A stretch of 64,000 nt of DNA from Mycoplasmatota bacterium (GCA_016342455.1 JAEIOE010000002.1:33239-97238), one strand, 5' to 3'; numbered from the stretch's first letter, positions 16,928 to 25,605 are shown. A program made the numbers and translations. Notes: generated by a model not told the origin, from the letters alone.

Positions 16928-18000
16928 TTAATGACATAAGTTTTAGTGCTGAATGGCTTAAGAAAATTAATGATAAATATAAAAGAGCTGACAAGAATAT
17001 TATAGAGAAAGAAATATATGCTTTGAAATTATTGGAGTTGATTGCAAAAACTGGATTTAAATTCATATTTAGAGGCGGAACTGCACTCTCACTTATGTTA
17101 CAAGAATTTACCCGTTTTTCTATTGATATTGATATTTGTACAGGTGAATCACATAAGAGACTAGAAGAAATCATAGAGATATTAAGAGCGAGTAAGTTTT
17201 TTAGTAAAATTACAAAATCTAAAGAAAAAAGTAAAGCAACTGCTGGAATTGATAAATTACATTATCAGTTTCACTATTTGTCTAAATTAACGGAAGAAGA
17301 TAATTTTGTTGTTTTAGATGTTGTGTTTGATAAAAACAGTTTTGAACATACTAAAAAAATTCCAATTAAGTATATGCTAATTAAAACAGAATCCCCTTAT
17401 ATAGAAGTAGTTGTGCCTACCTTGGAAGAGTTACTAATAGATAAGCTAACTGCTTTTGCTCCTGAGACAATTGGTATTACCTATAAATCAAAAAAATACA
17501 TAGAAATCATTAAACAAATGTACGATATAACGAAAGTAAGCGATAAAATCAAAGTGAATGAATTAAAGGTTTCAACGTATAAATTAAAAGCACAAAAGCA
17601 AGCAAAGTGGAGAAATTTAAATATTGATTATATAGAAACCTTAAAAGATTCAATCAAAACCGCTCTTAATATAATTTCAGATGGATATTTCTCAACTGAA
17701 AACAATGAAAAACTTAAAAATGCGATAGCTAGTTTTAGCGGATATATTCATACTACGGTTTATACGCTATCAGATGCATATGAATCCGCTATAAAAGTGC
17801 TGTATATTTCAACAATTCTTTTATTTGGTGGATTTGAAGTATTCAATAAGAAAATAACTAAGATATCTTTAAAAGATGTTGATATGTTAAGTAAGAATTT
17901 TTTAAATATAATAAATGTTCTAGCACAAGATAACATGACTTATTTACTAGAATCAGCAATTTCAGTTATTCAAAATGAACAGTTACTTATAAAACAGTAA
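16924..18000 (+). CDS. abiEii: AbiEii-like nucleotidyltransferase toxin (DUF1814)
   Basis: 358 residues, within the AbiEii size range. Motif I FRGGTALSLM is at about residues 50-60, followed by RFSIDIDICTG (the D-x-D metal-binding pair) near 70. EELLIDKLTAFAPETIG (motif III/IV, with the catalytic Lys) is near 175, and QMYDITKV follows. These are the hallmarks of DUF1814 transferases, which modify tRNA or other targets with nucleotides and cause phage-triggered growth arrest (family knowledge). It starts at GTG 16924 within the stop of abiEi, showing translational coupling. A repeat like the abiE operator begins at its stop codon. Confidence 0.88.
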   Translation: MINDISFSAEWLKKINDKYKRADKNIIEKEIYALKLLELIAKTGFKFIFRGGTALSLMLQEFTRFSIDIDICTGESHKRLEEIIEILRASKFFSKITKSKEKSKATAGIDKLHYQFHYLSKLTEEDNFVVLDVVFDKNSFEHTKKIPIKYMLIKTESPYIEVVVPTLEELLIDKLTAFAPETIGITYKSKKYIEIIKQMYDITKVSDKIKVNELKVSTYKLKAQKQAKWRNLNIDYIETLKDSIKTALNIISDGYFSTENNEKLKNAIASFSGYIHTTVYTLSDAYESAIKVLYISTILLFGGFEVFNKKITKISLKDVDMLSKNFLNIINVLAQDNMTYLLESAISVIQNEQLLIKQ

Positions 18001-18032
18001 ATACGAAAAATACAAATAAATACGCATTTACT
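17996..18032. promoter_or_regulatory. Second copy of the abiE-type inverted repeat, in front of the CBASS-like operon
   Basis: Half-sites AGTAAATACGAAA (17996-18008) and, on the other strand, AGTAAATGCGTAT (18020-18032) are separated by 11 bases. The second half-site matches the abiE half-site GGTAATTGCGTAT at 11 of 13 positions, and the 13-11-13 spacing is identical. It lies 26 bases upstream of the effector gene, whose ribosome site is TTAGGAGGATT. Confidence 0.6.
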
Positions 18033-18058
18033 GAAAAAAAACATTTAGGAGGATTACG

Positions 18059-18859
18059 ATGAAAAAGAATTTAGGATATATAGTTATTGGTGCGATTTTC
18101 TTTGGCATATCAATGATTCCCAAATTGGATACTATAAATGGACTAAATATGGTTACTTGGACTGTTTTTGGACTTTGTGTAGCCAAAGTAACTATAGCTT
18201 ATGGGTTGTTTATTACAAACGAAAGAAAAAAATACGTTTATGAGCACTTTAATGAAGAATTTAGAGTCTCATTTGCTTACATTTTTAGAATAATTTTATC
18301 AAATAAGGAGTTTCTTTTAATTAAAGGAAGAAATAAGAAATATCAACCTGTAGGAGGAGTGTTCCAGTACAGTGAAAATACAATTGCATATTGGAAAAAG
18401 TTAGGTTTTACTAACGACGGCACTGGAGAATTGTATGACTTTAGAGGAACAGTAAAGGGAAAGAATGTTTTAAAGTTTCTTAAGAAAATAAAATCAGGAA
18501 AAAATAGAGAAAATACATGTTATAGGGAATTTGATGAAGAAATTGTCAAAAATATTAAAACGAATAAACAGCTATTTGATAAGGAAACTTTAAAATTTGA
18601 ATATTTAAAAACATCGTATTTATATGGAAGAGAACAATTTTACACCCAACCTAATAGAATGAATATATATATGGTATATAATGTTGACTTGTCTGAAAAT
18701 CAAGATATTGAATTATTGAATTTAGTTAAGACTTCATCTAAATTTGAAACATTTAAGAAGATTCAAATTAGCTGTCTAGGGATGGACATTGCAGTAAACA
18801 ATCATGAGCCTACAATTAATGAACATACAAAATATATATTATATGAGGAGGATATTTGA
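18059..18859 (+). CDS. Membrane-anchored NUDIX-like CBASS effector (two TM segments + SMODS-associated NUDIX-type domain)
   Basis: 266 residues. Two hydrophobic segments at about residues 5-20 and 28-52 are followed by a cytoplasmic domain with KYQPVGGVFQY near 98 and CYREFDEEIVKNI near 158. Together these resemble the start and the R-E-x-x-E-E core of a NUDIX fold, as in the SMODS-associated NUDIX domain. It directly precedes a CD-NTase and an E2-like gene. In CBASS, membrane effectors bind the cyclic nucleotide and breach the membrane (family knowledge). How the NUDIX-like part contributes is unknown; it may bind rather than hydrolyse. The ATG follows an excellent AGGAGG. Confidence 0.65.
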   Translation: MKKNLGYIVIGAIFFGISMIPKLDTINGLNMVTWTVFGLCVAKVTIAYGLFITNERKKYVYEHFNEEFRVSFAYIFRIILSNKEFLLIKGRNKKYQPVGGVFQYSENTIAYWKKLGFTNDGTGELYDFRGTVKGKNVLKFLKKIKSGKNRENTCYREFDEEIVKNIKTNKQLFDKETLKFEYLKTSYLYGREQFYTQPNRMNIYMVYNVDLSENQDIELLNLVKTSSKFETFKKIQISCLGMDIAVNNHEPTINEHTKYILYEEDI

Positions 18860-18860
18860 T

Positions 18861-19967
18861 ATGATATACAGAGAATTTTTAAGCAAGTATGGACAATTAG
18901 AGATTGATGAGTATTTGCACTTAATAGGTGATAAACTACAGATATCTAAGAATCAAAGAGAAAGCATACAAAAAAATTATGAGGCTTTAGTAGATTATAT
19001 AGAAAACAATAACAGTCTTACTAAAACATATGATAAAATTATTGCTTATGCTCAAGGATCTTATGCAATAGATACTGTAAATAAGCCACTTAGAAATGAT
19101 GAATTTGATATAGATATTATTGTGGAGTTTCCACTAAAAGTTGCTGTTCAAGGTCCTAAAGTATTTTATGATGAGTTATTAAATGTGTTTAGCGGTGAAA
19201 GTAGATACGCTGATATCGTCGAACCGAAAAATCGATGTGTAAGAATAAACTATAAGAGTTCTAATTATTATTTTGATATCTTACCGGTAGTACCTACTAA
19301 CCAGGAAGGCATTAAACATGCCCCTGATAAAAAATTAGAAAAATGGGTTAGAACAAGTCCGAAACGTTATAGAGATTGGTTTAACAAAAAAGCTGCAGCA
19401 TTACTTCTTGAGTATAGAGAACTAGAACCCCTTCAAACAGATGAATTGCCATTTCAAATGAAACCACCTTTAAAAAGAGCAGTTCAACTAGTAAAAAGAA
19501 GTCGTGATATTTTCTTTAAAGATGAAGAAAAATACTATACAAGCAGTATTATCATTACTACATTATTTGGAAAACATTATAATAGTGAGAAATCTCCTTT
19601 TTTATGTATAAAGAATGTTGTTAGTATTTTGAAACAAAAATATACAACCACATTTGAGTTAAAAAATCCAGTTGATAATAATGAGAGTTTTACGGAAAAA
19701 TGGGTAACAGATATTAAATATTATTCAAATTTTAAGTCGTTCATCGATTTTCTTTATAAAAAGATAAATGAAATTGAAAACTCTCAAGGGATTAACAATA
19801 AACTTTTATATCTATCTGAATTATTTGGAGATAGTACTGTAGATTCAGTGGTAAGTACATATTCAGAATGGAATAATCGAAAAAACTACTCAGTTGATAA
19901 TAAGGGAAAGTTAAGTACATCAAATAATATCAATACAGCAAAGAAAAACACATTCTATGGCGAATAA
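18861..19967 (+). CDS. CD-NTase (cGAS/DncV-like nucleotidyltransferase), CBASS signal synthase
   Basis: 368 residues from ATG 18861, which follows GAGGAGGAT; an upstream ATG at 18804 lies inside the preceding gene and lacks a ribosome site. The GS motif is at Gly66-Ser67 (YAQGSYAIDTV), the metal ligands are Asp83 and Asp85 (DEFDIDIIV) with the third acid Asp139 (YFDILPV), and PPLKRAVQLVKRSRDIFF near 205 is typical of SMODS-type CD-NTases. It makes a cyclic di- or trinucleotide on phage infection (family knowledge). The product cannot be predicted from what I can see. It overlaps the E2-like gene by 11 bases. Confidence 0.88.
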   Translation: MIYREFLSKYGQLEIDEYLHLIGDKLQISKNQRESIQKNYEALVDYIENNNSLTKTYDKIIAYAQGSYAIDTVNKPLRNDEFDIDIIVEFPLKVAVQGPKVFYDELLNVFSGESRYADIVEPKNRCVRINYKSSNYYFDILPVVPTNQEGIKHAPDKKLEKWVRTSPKRYRDWFNKKAAALLLEYRELEPLQTDELPFQMKPPLKRAVQLVKRSRDIFFKDEEKYYTSSIIITTLFGKHYNSEKSPFLCIKNVVSILKQKYTTTFELKNPVDNNESFTEKWVTDIKYYSNFKSFIDFLYKKINEIENSQGINNKLLYLSELFGDSTVDSVVSTYSEWNNRKNYSVDNKGKLSTSNNINTAKKNTFYGE

Positions 19968-20385
19968 GTATTTTAAATCATTTAAAAACCCATATATAAA
20001 TATTATAAGAGTTAAAAAAGACCTAGAAAAGAATTTTCTTGATTTTAAGATTGATAATAATTACAAGGAAATTTCAATAATTTGTAATTTAACACCAACA
20101 GATTTGTCAAAAACATATAAAGTTAAAATTAATTTTGATGGTAAGACAAGACCTAAAGTATATGTTTTAGAGCCAGAATTAAAAAGTTTAATAAATAAAA
20201 CTTATGAAGTTCATATGTTTAGGGATTATTCTTTATGTTTATACTATAAAAAGAATTACGAGTTCAACGCGGATAAAGATGTATTCTCAAATACTATAGT
20301 ACCTTGGACAAGTTTATGGTTGTACTATTTTGAATTGTGGCAATATACAGGAAAATGGTTAGGGGGAGGTATTCATCCCATTTAG
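19957..20385 (+). CDS. Stand-alone E2-like (UBC-fold) protein of a type II-short CBASS
   Basis: 142 residues. After a beta-rich half (INFDGKTRPKVYVLEP) comes His86 and Cys94 in HMFRDYSLCLYY, the layout of an E2 active site. The end IVPWTSLWLYYFELWQYTG, then KWLGGGIHP, matches the small E2 proteins that accompany CD-NTases. In CBASS operons without an E1/JAB partner, such an E2 alone can acylate or otherwise regulate the CD-NTase C-terminus (reported for type II-short systems). It is translationally coupled to the CD-NTase and ends the operon. No E1 or deconjugase gene is nearby. Confidence is high that it belongs to CBASS, moderate on chemistry. Confidence 0.75.
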   Translation: MANKYFKSFKNPYINIIRVKKDLEKNFLDFKIDNNYKEISIICNLTPTDLSKTYKVKINFDGKTRPKVYVLEPELKSLINKTYEVHMFRDYSLCLYYKKNYEFNADKDVFSNTIVPWTSLWLYYFELWQYTGKWLGGGIHPI

Positions 20386-20488
20386 ATATTAATTTTTTAG
20401 ATAGATCCTATTTTTTTCTTAAATTTTTCTTATATTTTTGTAACTATTTAATCAAAATAGATATATAAAATAAGACAAGAATGGTACA

Positions 20489-20614
20489 TTGATACAATAT
20501 ATCACAAGTGATATAAGTAATGCAGAGAACGTGGAGTTATCCTTGTTTGAGGGAGAACATGAGAATAATTGTGTTAACACAGAATATTCAGAAATCAGGA
20601 AGGAAACATCATGA
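20489..20614 (+). other. Possible short ORF or 3' remnant coupled to the PD-(D/E)XK gene
   Basis: A 41-codon frame from TTG 20489 (a stop lies at 20471) encodes an acidic peptide ending YSEIRKETS, and its TGA overlaps the next ATG as ATGA. That overlap is typical of real operon partners, but there is no ATG start and no clear ribosome site. It may be the tail of a deleted upstream gene, such as the partner of the nuclease-like protein, or chance. The rest of 20386-20610 is AT-rich with nothing recognised. Confidence 0.25.
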
Positions 20615-21612
20615 GCAAAGAAAGTATAATAGTGAATTTTTTCGAAGAAATAAGAATAAAGCATGATCCAAGTAACTTTGGTAATATAAAAGTAAGAAAC
20701 TCATATCATAATAAAATGGAGTCTAAATGGTCTAAGTGTTTCAGTAATAGAGAATGTGAGTATAATCATAGTACTAAAGATGTATTACATATAATATCAT
20801 CAGTGTTTGATAATGAGATTGAAACCAATAATAGATATAAAGAATCCTTTGGATCAGCAATCACAGCACAAGGAAATGAATATAAAAGAATAACAAGATT
20901 TCACTCATCTTCATTATGTTCATACCTTCATTTTTATAAAGTAAGTGCTGAAAATCCTCTTAGTATAAATATGAATGGCACAATATTTAAATTTACAAAA
21001 GTATTTTTTGAAGTAAAAAACTACTGCCTTGGAAAAAGCACAGCTTCAATGGATGTTGTACTTGTATCGCCTGAGAGTAATAGTATTCTATTTCTTGAAT
21101 CTAAATTCGGTGAATATCTTAACAGCGGAAGTACGTATGTTTCAAAAGAATATGAAGAAAAGTACTTAAAATATTTTGGTGACTGCAATTCACAGATAAG
21201 CGAAAACATTGTTATAAAAAAAGCAATGGTGAAGAGTGTAGAAAAGATTAAATTAGAAAAGAAAGACAGATATAAACTATATACTGGCGGAATCAAGCAA
21301 ATGATTTCTCATTTCATTTCTATAGATAATTTCTTAAAAAGAAATGTATTTGAAGAAACGAAAGAGAGATTAAGTAAGTATTTAAACGAAGACAGTGGTA
21401 TTTATCTTGGTGAAATACTATTTGATTTTGGGCAATTTTCCACAGCTGATAGAAGCCTAGAAAACTATAGGAATGAATATAAGTCATTAGTTAAAATCCT
21501 AGAACATCATAATAAGGATATACATTTTTTAAGCAAAATACTTACATATCAAGAGGATCTGATATTTTGCGAACCATTAAGTAAAACTATTAAGGAGTTC
21601 TATAAGTATTAA
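20611..21612 (+). CDS. PD-(D/E)XK nuclease-like protein of the defence island
   Basis: 333 residues. The centre contains ASMDVVLVSPESNSILFLE followed by SKFGEYL, placing Asp148 and Glu163-Ser164-Lys165 in the spacing of a PD-(D/E)XK catalytic core, the fold of many restriction enzymes. The start ATG follows AGGAAGGAAACATC. Upstream is a CBASS-like operon and downstream a convergent XRE regulator, consistent with defence. No methyltransferase is present. It may be a PGN_0703-type putative restriction endonuclease, but I did not recognise the full family. Cysteines at the C-terminal half do not form a clear zinc motif. Confidence 0.5.
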   Translation: MSKESIIVNFFEEIRIKHDPSNFGNIKVRNSYHNKMESKWSKCFSNRECEYNHSTKDVLHIISSVFDNEIETNNRYKESFGSAITAQGNEYKRITRFHSSSLCSYLHFYKVSAENPLSINMNGTIFKFTKVFFEVKNYCLGKSTASMDVVLVSPESNSILFLESKFGEYLNSGSTYVSKEYEEKYLKYFGDCNSQISENIVIKKAMVKSVEKIKLEKKDRYKLYTGGIKQMISHFISIDNFLKRNVFEETKERLSKYLNEDSGIYLGEILFDFGQFSTADRSLENYRNEYKSLVKILEHHNKDIHFLSKILTYQEDLIFCEPLSKTIKEFYKY

Positions 21613-21684
21613 TTAATTATATATGTTGCTAATTAATTAAGGTTAAATGTCAAAGATTGAGTATAAGATAAAAACAACAGTATA

Positions 21685-21719
21685 AGAGAAAAAAGTCTAA
21701 AGATTAGACTTTTTTCTCT
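21685..21719. terminator. Bidirectional terminator between convergent genes
   Basis: A 16-bp perfect stem AGAGAAAAAAGTCTAA and its complement with loop AGA, giving T-runs on both strands. It serves the nuclease-like gene (+) and the XRE regulator (-). Confidence 0.85.
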
Positions 21720-21764
21720 ACTAAATTATATTTATACATTATATATGTTTTTTCAATATTAGAT

Positions 21765-23105
21765 TCATTTATTATTATTGCTTTCTAAAGATTCTTCAAG
21801 AGTATCAATTCTCTCAATTAGATATTTTAGTAATGTCTTAATGAAGCTCACACTCATACCTGTATTTTCACGCATTGATAAAAAGCCAGTATTAGTATCT
21901 AAATGTGGTCTGTTCTCAGGAATGCCTTTCCCTTTCCTAATAATTCTTTCCACAACATCAGGATAGTCCTCGTTAAAGAATTTTGCTAATTCGTATTCTG
22001 TCTCAAACTTTGGTTTAACTCTATAACCAACAATTTCATGTGTAAAATTATCAAATTTTGTTATTGGTTCTATCATTCCAGCTACTGAGTATAGTTCGGA
22101 AGATGTTTCTTTTCTATCAATCACTTTATCAATAAATAGCCAATTTCTTTTTTTATATTCCTCATAGATGTTAGATATCTTTATAATCTCTTCTATATCA
22201 CCTACTCTTCTAAGTGTATTAGCATATATGGAATAACCGTTAGTGGTTAAAAGAGTTTTAGCTGAATTAACTTTGTCTATAAAGAGTATATTGTTCTTAT
22301 CGAAATAATTGACTAATTGATCTGTAAGAATGATTTTTTCTTTAACTAGAAAACTGTGCATCTTAGTAAATAATTGATTTGTGTCGCTGTATGTATTTAA
22401 CTTTAATTTAATATACAGATTTTCTAAAGACTCTGCGATATATTGATTTATATCTTTGCTGTATCTCAATATTAACATTACATAAATCAAAGTATTAAAA
22501 TGTTCTTTTGTTTTCTCTTCCATGTAACTAGCTATTTCAATAATCAACTTCAACTCGTCAAGACTGTAATGTCTTAATTTAATTTTATCGAACTCCTTAT
22601 CAAGATGAATCCAATCTTTCTTATATAAATTTTCAATGATTGTTTTTGCTATTTTTGTCTCATAAACACTTATTATTCCATCAACAATAATATAGCCTTC
22701 ATTATTAATATCAAACAATCTTCTTGAAAAACAGAAGGGTATATATTGTTTGTAATCACAAATCATTACAGAATCTAAAAAAGTATTCCCTTTTTCGTCT
22801 TGATTATTAAGATCTATGTTTTTAAGAAATGATTCCATTAATTCTATGTCATCAAGTTCCAAAGCAATTTCATATTTAGTTTTAAACTTTTTTTTTGTTT
22901 TTTTACCAGAAAGTAATTCGTCAGTTGTTACACCAAAAATATTAGCTAACTTAGGAAATGTTAAAGTGTCTGGTAAACCCATACCACTTTCCCATTTGCT
23001 AATAGCTTTATCAGTAATATTTAGCATTTCGCCTAACTGTAATTGAGTTAGTTTTTTTTCTTCTCTCAAATTTTTAATAAACAAACCAATTTCATTATCG
23101 TTCAT
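21765..23105 (-). CDS. XRE-family regulator with long C-terminal region
   Basis: 446 residues. Residues 7-62 form a Cro/C1-type HTH (LREEKKLTQLQLGEML, DKAISKWESGMGLPD), followed by SGKKTKKKF and about 370 residues of helical, repeat-like sequence. Only the HTH is recognisable; the C-terminal part resembles the helical sensor regions of large Firmicute XRE regulators. The start ATG follows AGAGGTGATTTGA on the minus strand. Repeated TATCTAC elements in the upstream 130 bases may be its own operator. Whether it controls the adjacent defence genes or the capsule locus cannot be told. Confidence 0.75.
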   Translation of the reverse strand: MNDNEIGLFIKNLREEKKLTQLQLGEMLNITDKAISKWESGMGLPDTLTFPKLANIFGVTTDELLSGKKTKKKFKTKYEIALELDDIELMESFLKNIDLNNQDEKGNTFLDSVMICDYKQYIPFCFSRRLFDINNEGYIIVDGIISVYETKIAKTIIENLYKKDWIHLDKEFDKIKLRHYSLDELKLIIEIASYMEEKTKEHFNTLIYVMLILRYSKDINQYIAESLENLYIKLKLNTYSDTNQLFTKMHSFLVKEKIILTDQLVNYFDKNNILFIDKVNSAKTLLTTNGYSIYANTLRRVGDIEEIIKISNIYEEYKKRNWLFIDKVIDRKETSSELYSVAGMIEPITKFDNFTHEIVGYRVKPKFETEYELAKFFNEDYPDVVERIIRKGKGIPENRPHLDTNTGFLSMRENTGMSVSFIKTLLKYLIERIDTLEESLESNNNK

Positions 23106-23150
23106 TCAAATCACCTCTATAATTCACATTTTAGTACTTTTATTCAAAAA

Positions 23151-23235
23151 TATCTACCTACTTTTGTTTTATTTATAGTTTTCTTATATATTACAATAAA
23201 TATATTCAAGAATATATATCTACTTAACGTAGATA
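23151..23235. promoter_or_regulatory. Repeated TATCTAC elements upstream of the XRE gene
   Basis: TATCTACCTA at 23151-23160 and the inverted repeat TATCTACTTAACGTAGATA at 23217-23235 share the same core, giving three copies of (T)AxGTAGATA on the minus strand. They lie 46-130 bases before the XRE start, a plausible autoregulatory region. The remaining 23236-23456 is AT-rich and holds nothing I can name. Confidence 0.35.
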
Positions 23236-23456
23236 ACAGATTGTGTTTTTATATAATTAGTAACTTTATTTGTAAAATAATAAAAAACTTCTTGGTATAT
23301 TCAGATTTTAGTTTTGAATGTCAAGAATAGTGATAATGAGATATTTACATAAAGAAAACAAAACGAAAAATCATCACACGAATTTGACGTTTTTGCATAT
23401 TTATAACAAATGAAATCATTTACATAAAATTATATTGAGAAAAACATTATAAACAC

Positions 23457-23507
23457 TTGAAATATTAGTTGAAATATGAAATAATATTAATGTTCGTATT
23501 ACGAACA
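23457..23507 (+). promoter_or_regulatory. Promoter and palindromic operator before the capsule locus
   Basis: TTGAAA at 23457-23462 and TAATAT near 23482-23487 make a plausible promoter. Directly downstream is a perfect 17-bp palindrome TGTTCGTATTACGAACA (23491-23507) at the expected transcription start, so a repressor bound there would block the small ORF at 23537 and perhaps the capsule genes. The order GTTCG...CGAAC is the reverse of the Firmicute LexA box, so it is not an SOS box. Confidence 0.5.
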
Positions 23508-23536
23508 AACAAGTATTTCTTAGAAGGTGATTAAAC

Positions 23537-23719
23537 ATGCTGCGAAAATACCATTTATATTTAGACAAAGAAACAAAACAAATGGAAATACATGAAGACA
23601 AATGTAAAGAAAAAGATAAACGGTTACTTGATGGTAAAATCGTTCTTAAAAATGATTTAGGATCTGCTAGTAACAAACAAGAAGTATATAAGAAATTTAG
23701 AAATGTTTTTCTTTTATAA
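23537..23719 (+). CDS. Small basic protein of unknown function
   Basis: A 60-residue, charged ORF (MLRKYHLYLDKETKQMEI...) with an AGAAGGTGATTAAAC ribosome site, downstream of a promoter with a palindromic operator. It has no signal peptide, membrane segment or motif I recognise. It sits between the divergent XRE gene and the capsule regulator and may be co-transcribed with the latter (gap of 56 bases). Confidence 0.5.
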   Translation: MLRKYHLYLDKETKQMEIHEDKCKEKDKRLLDGKIVLKNDLGSASNKQEVYKKFRNVFLL

Positions 23720-23775
23720 GTAATAAACTTACCAGATTGTTGTGAATAGAATATATTATTATAGGAGTATCGTAA

Positions 23776-24396
23776 ATGCCATTAAATAATCCATTTTTAA
23801 AAGCAACCCCATTATATAAAGAATATGCAATATTAGAATTACTATCTAAGGATTCTAATATAACTCAAAGAGCCATAGCGAAACAACTAGACTCTTCTTT
23901 ATCTATGATTAACCAATATTTAGAAGAATATGAAATAAAAAAACTATTAAAACGAGAATATATTACATCTAAACAAGTAGCTTATAAAATAACTAAAATT
24001 GGTATTACAAGACTAAGAGAATTAAATATTATTTATCTTGAAACTATTAGAAGTATATATTTAGATGCAAAAAAAGACGTTATGCATTTATTGAAACAGA
24101 TTATTAAACCGGAGATGAAGAATATTATAATGTATGGAGCTGGAGAAGTGGCTGAATTAACACTTATGGCTATACTTGAAGAACAAGAGCTTCCTTTTAA
24201 TATTGTAGCTATAATAGATGACGATGCAGACAAACAAAATAATTCTATCTTAACTGTACCAATTATTTCAAGAGAATCATTATCCGATTTTGAATATGAT
24301 GCAATATTAATATCAAGTTATTCACATAAAGAGGAGATAAACAAAAAATTAGTAAATACAAAAATTTTAGAAAAAAATATAATAGAATATTTTTAG
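23776..24396 (+). CDS. Winged-helix regulator with Rossmann (CoA/sugar-nucleotide-binding-like) domain, capsule locus leader
   Basis: 206 residues. Residues 15-75 form a winged helix (ITQRAIAKQLDSSLSMINQYL, then a wing to TKIGITRLREL). Residues 110-200 are a Rossmann half-domain with IIMYGAGEVAELTLMA and a second strand IVAIIDDD, like the N-terminal domain of PglD-type or FlaA1-type proteins. Such fusions commonly open polysaccharide loci in Firmicutes and may sense a sugar nucleotide (family knowledge plus inference). It starts 12 bases after TAGGAGTATC and ends 12 bases before the aminotransferase. Confidence 0.7.
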   Translation: MPLNNPFLKATPLYKEYAILELLSKDSNITQRAIAKQLDSSLSMINQYLEEYEIKKLLKREYITSKQVAYKITKIGITRLRELNIIYLETIRSIYLDAKKDVMHLLKQIIKPEMKNIIMYGAGEVAELTLMAILEEQELPFNIVAIIDDDADKQNNSILTVPIISRESLSDFEYDAILISSYSHKEEINKKLVNTKILEKNIIEYF

Positions 24397-24408
24397 TAGG
24401 AGAGAATA

Positions 24409-25605
24409 ATGAAGAAAATACCATTTTCACCACCAGATATCAGTCAAAAAGAGATAGATTATGTTGTAGATACTCTTAAAAGTGGATGGATAACAACTGG
24501 ACCTAAAACCAAATTATTAGAAAAAAAACTATCTTTGTATTGCAATACAAGTAAAACTGTATGTCTTAACAGTGCAACATCTGCACTCGAATTAACTCTA
24601 AGGATATTGGGTATAGGCCCAGGCGATGAAGTTATAACTTCTGCTTATACTTATACTGCTAGTGTATCTGTAATTGAGCATGTAGGTGCTAAAATAGTTC
24701 TGGTTGATATACAAAACGAGCATCATGAAATGGATTATGAAAAACTAGAAGACGCAATTACAGATAAAACTAAAGCAATTATTCCTGTAGATTTAGGAGG
24801 TGTAATGTGTGATTACAATAGGATATTTGATATTGTAAAAAGAAAAAAAAGTCTATTCTTAGCTAAAAATGAAATTCAAAAAGCATTTGGAAAAGTAATT
24901 GTTCTAGCGGATGCAGCACATTCTCTTGGAGCTTCATATAATGGATTTAAAAGTGGTGAAGTGGCTGACTTTACTTGTTTTTCATTTCATGCTGTTAAAA
25001 ACTTAACAACCGCAGAAGGTGGAGCGGTTACGTGGAAAAATATTAATGGAATAGATAACGATTATATTTATAGAGAATTTCAATTACTATCACTACATGG
25101 TCAAAGCAAAGATGCACTATCTAAATCGGAAATTGGTTCTTGGGAATATGATATTATATATCCTGGCTACAAGGCGAATATGACAGACATTCAAGCAGCT
25201 TTAGGGTTAGCTCAACTTGAAAGATATGAAGAAATGATTGAAAGAAGAAAACAAATTATTAACATATATAATGAATCACTAGATGGTTTAGGTGTTAAAT
25301 ATCTTAACCATAGTTATTCAAGTGGGCATCTATATATACTTAGAATTGATAATATAAATTCTAATCAAAGAGATAGCATTATTAAAAAACTTGCAAAAAA
25401 AGGAATTTCAACTAATGTTCATTATAAACCTATTCCAATGATGACTGCTTACAAAAATCTTGGATTTAAAATTAATGACTATCCTAACACATATAAATAT
25501 TTTGAAAATGAAATTACTTTACCTCTTTATAGTATATTACCTTTAGAAGATGCAAAATATCTAATTTCTGAAGTTGTAAATCTTATTAGAGGTTTATATG
25601 TATAG
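24409..25605 (+). CDS. DegT/DnrJ/EryC1/StrS aminotransferase (nucleotide-sugar 4-aminotransferase)
   Basis: PLP enzyme of 398 residues that puts an amino group on a keto-sugar nucleotide. It has GWITTGPKTKLLEK at the N-terminus, NSATSALELTLR, VDLGGVMCDY, the aspartate motif VLADAAHSLGA, and the Schiff-base lysine at about residue 197 in SFHAVKNLTTAEGG. It overlaps the phosphoglycosyl transferase by 8 bases. With the GNAT protein two genes downstream it could make an acetamido sugar such as a bacillosamine- or Fuc4N-type sugar. The matching non-inverting 4,6-dehydratase is not in the window, so the substrate is open. Confidence 0.85.
   Translation: MKKIPFSPPDISQKEIDYVVDTLKSGWITTGPKTKLLEKKLSLYCNTSKTVCLNSATSALELTLRILGIGPGDEVITSAYTYTASVSVIEHVGAKIVLVDIQNEHHEMDYEKLEDAITDKTKAIIPVDLGGVMCDYNRIFDIVKRKKSLFLAKNEIQKAFGKVIVLADAAHSLGASYNGFKSGEVADFTCFSFHAVKNLTTAEGGAVTWKNINGIDNDYIYREFQLLSLHGQSKDALSKSEIGSWEYDIIYPGYKANMTDIQAALGLAQLERYEEMIERRKQIINIYNESLDGLGVKYLNHSYSSGHLYILRIDNINSNQRDSIIKKLAKKGISTNVHYKPIPMMTAYKNLGFKINDYPNTYKYFENEITLPLYSILPLEDAKYLISEVVNLIRGLYV

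Noticed and set aside
23491-23507. SOS (LexA) box
   Set aside because: The Firmicute LexA site is CGAAC-N4-GTTCG; here the half-sites are reversed (GTTCG-N5-CGAAC).
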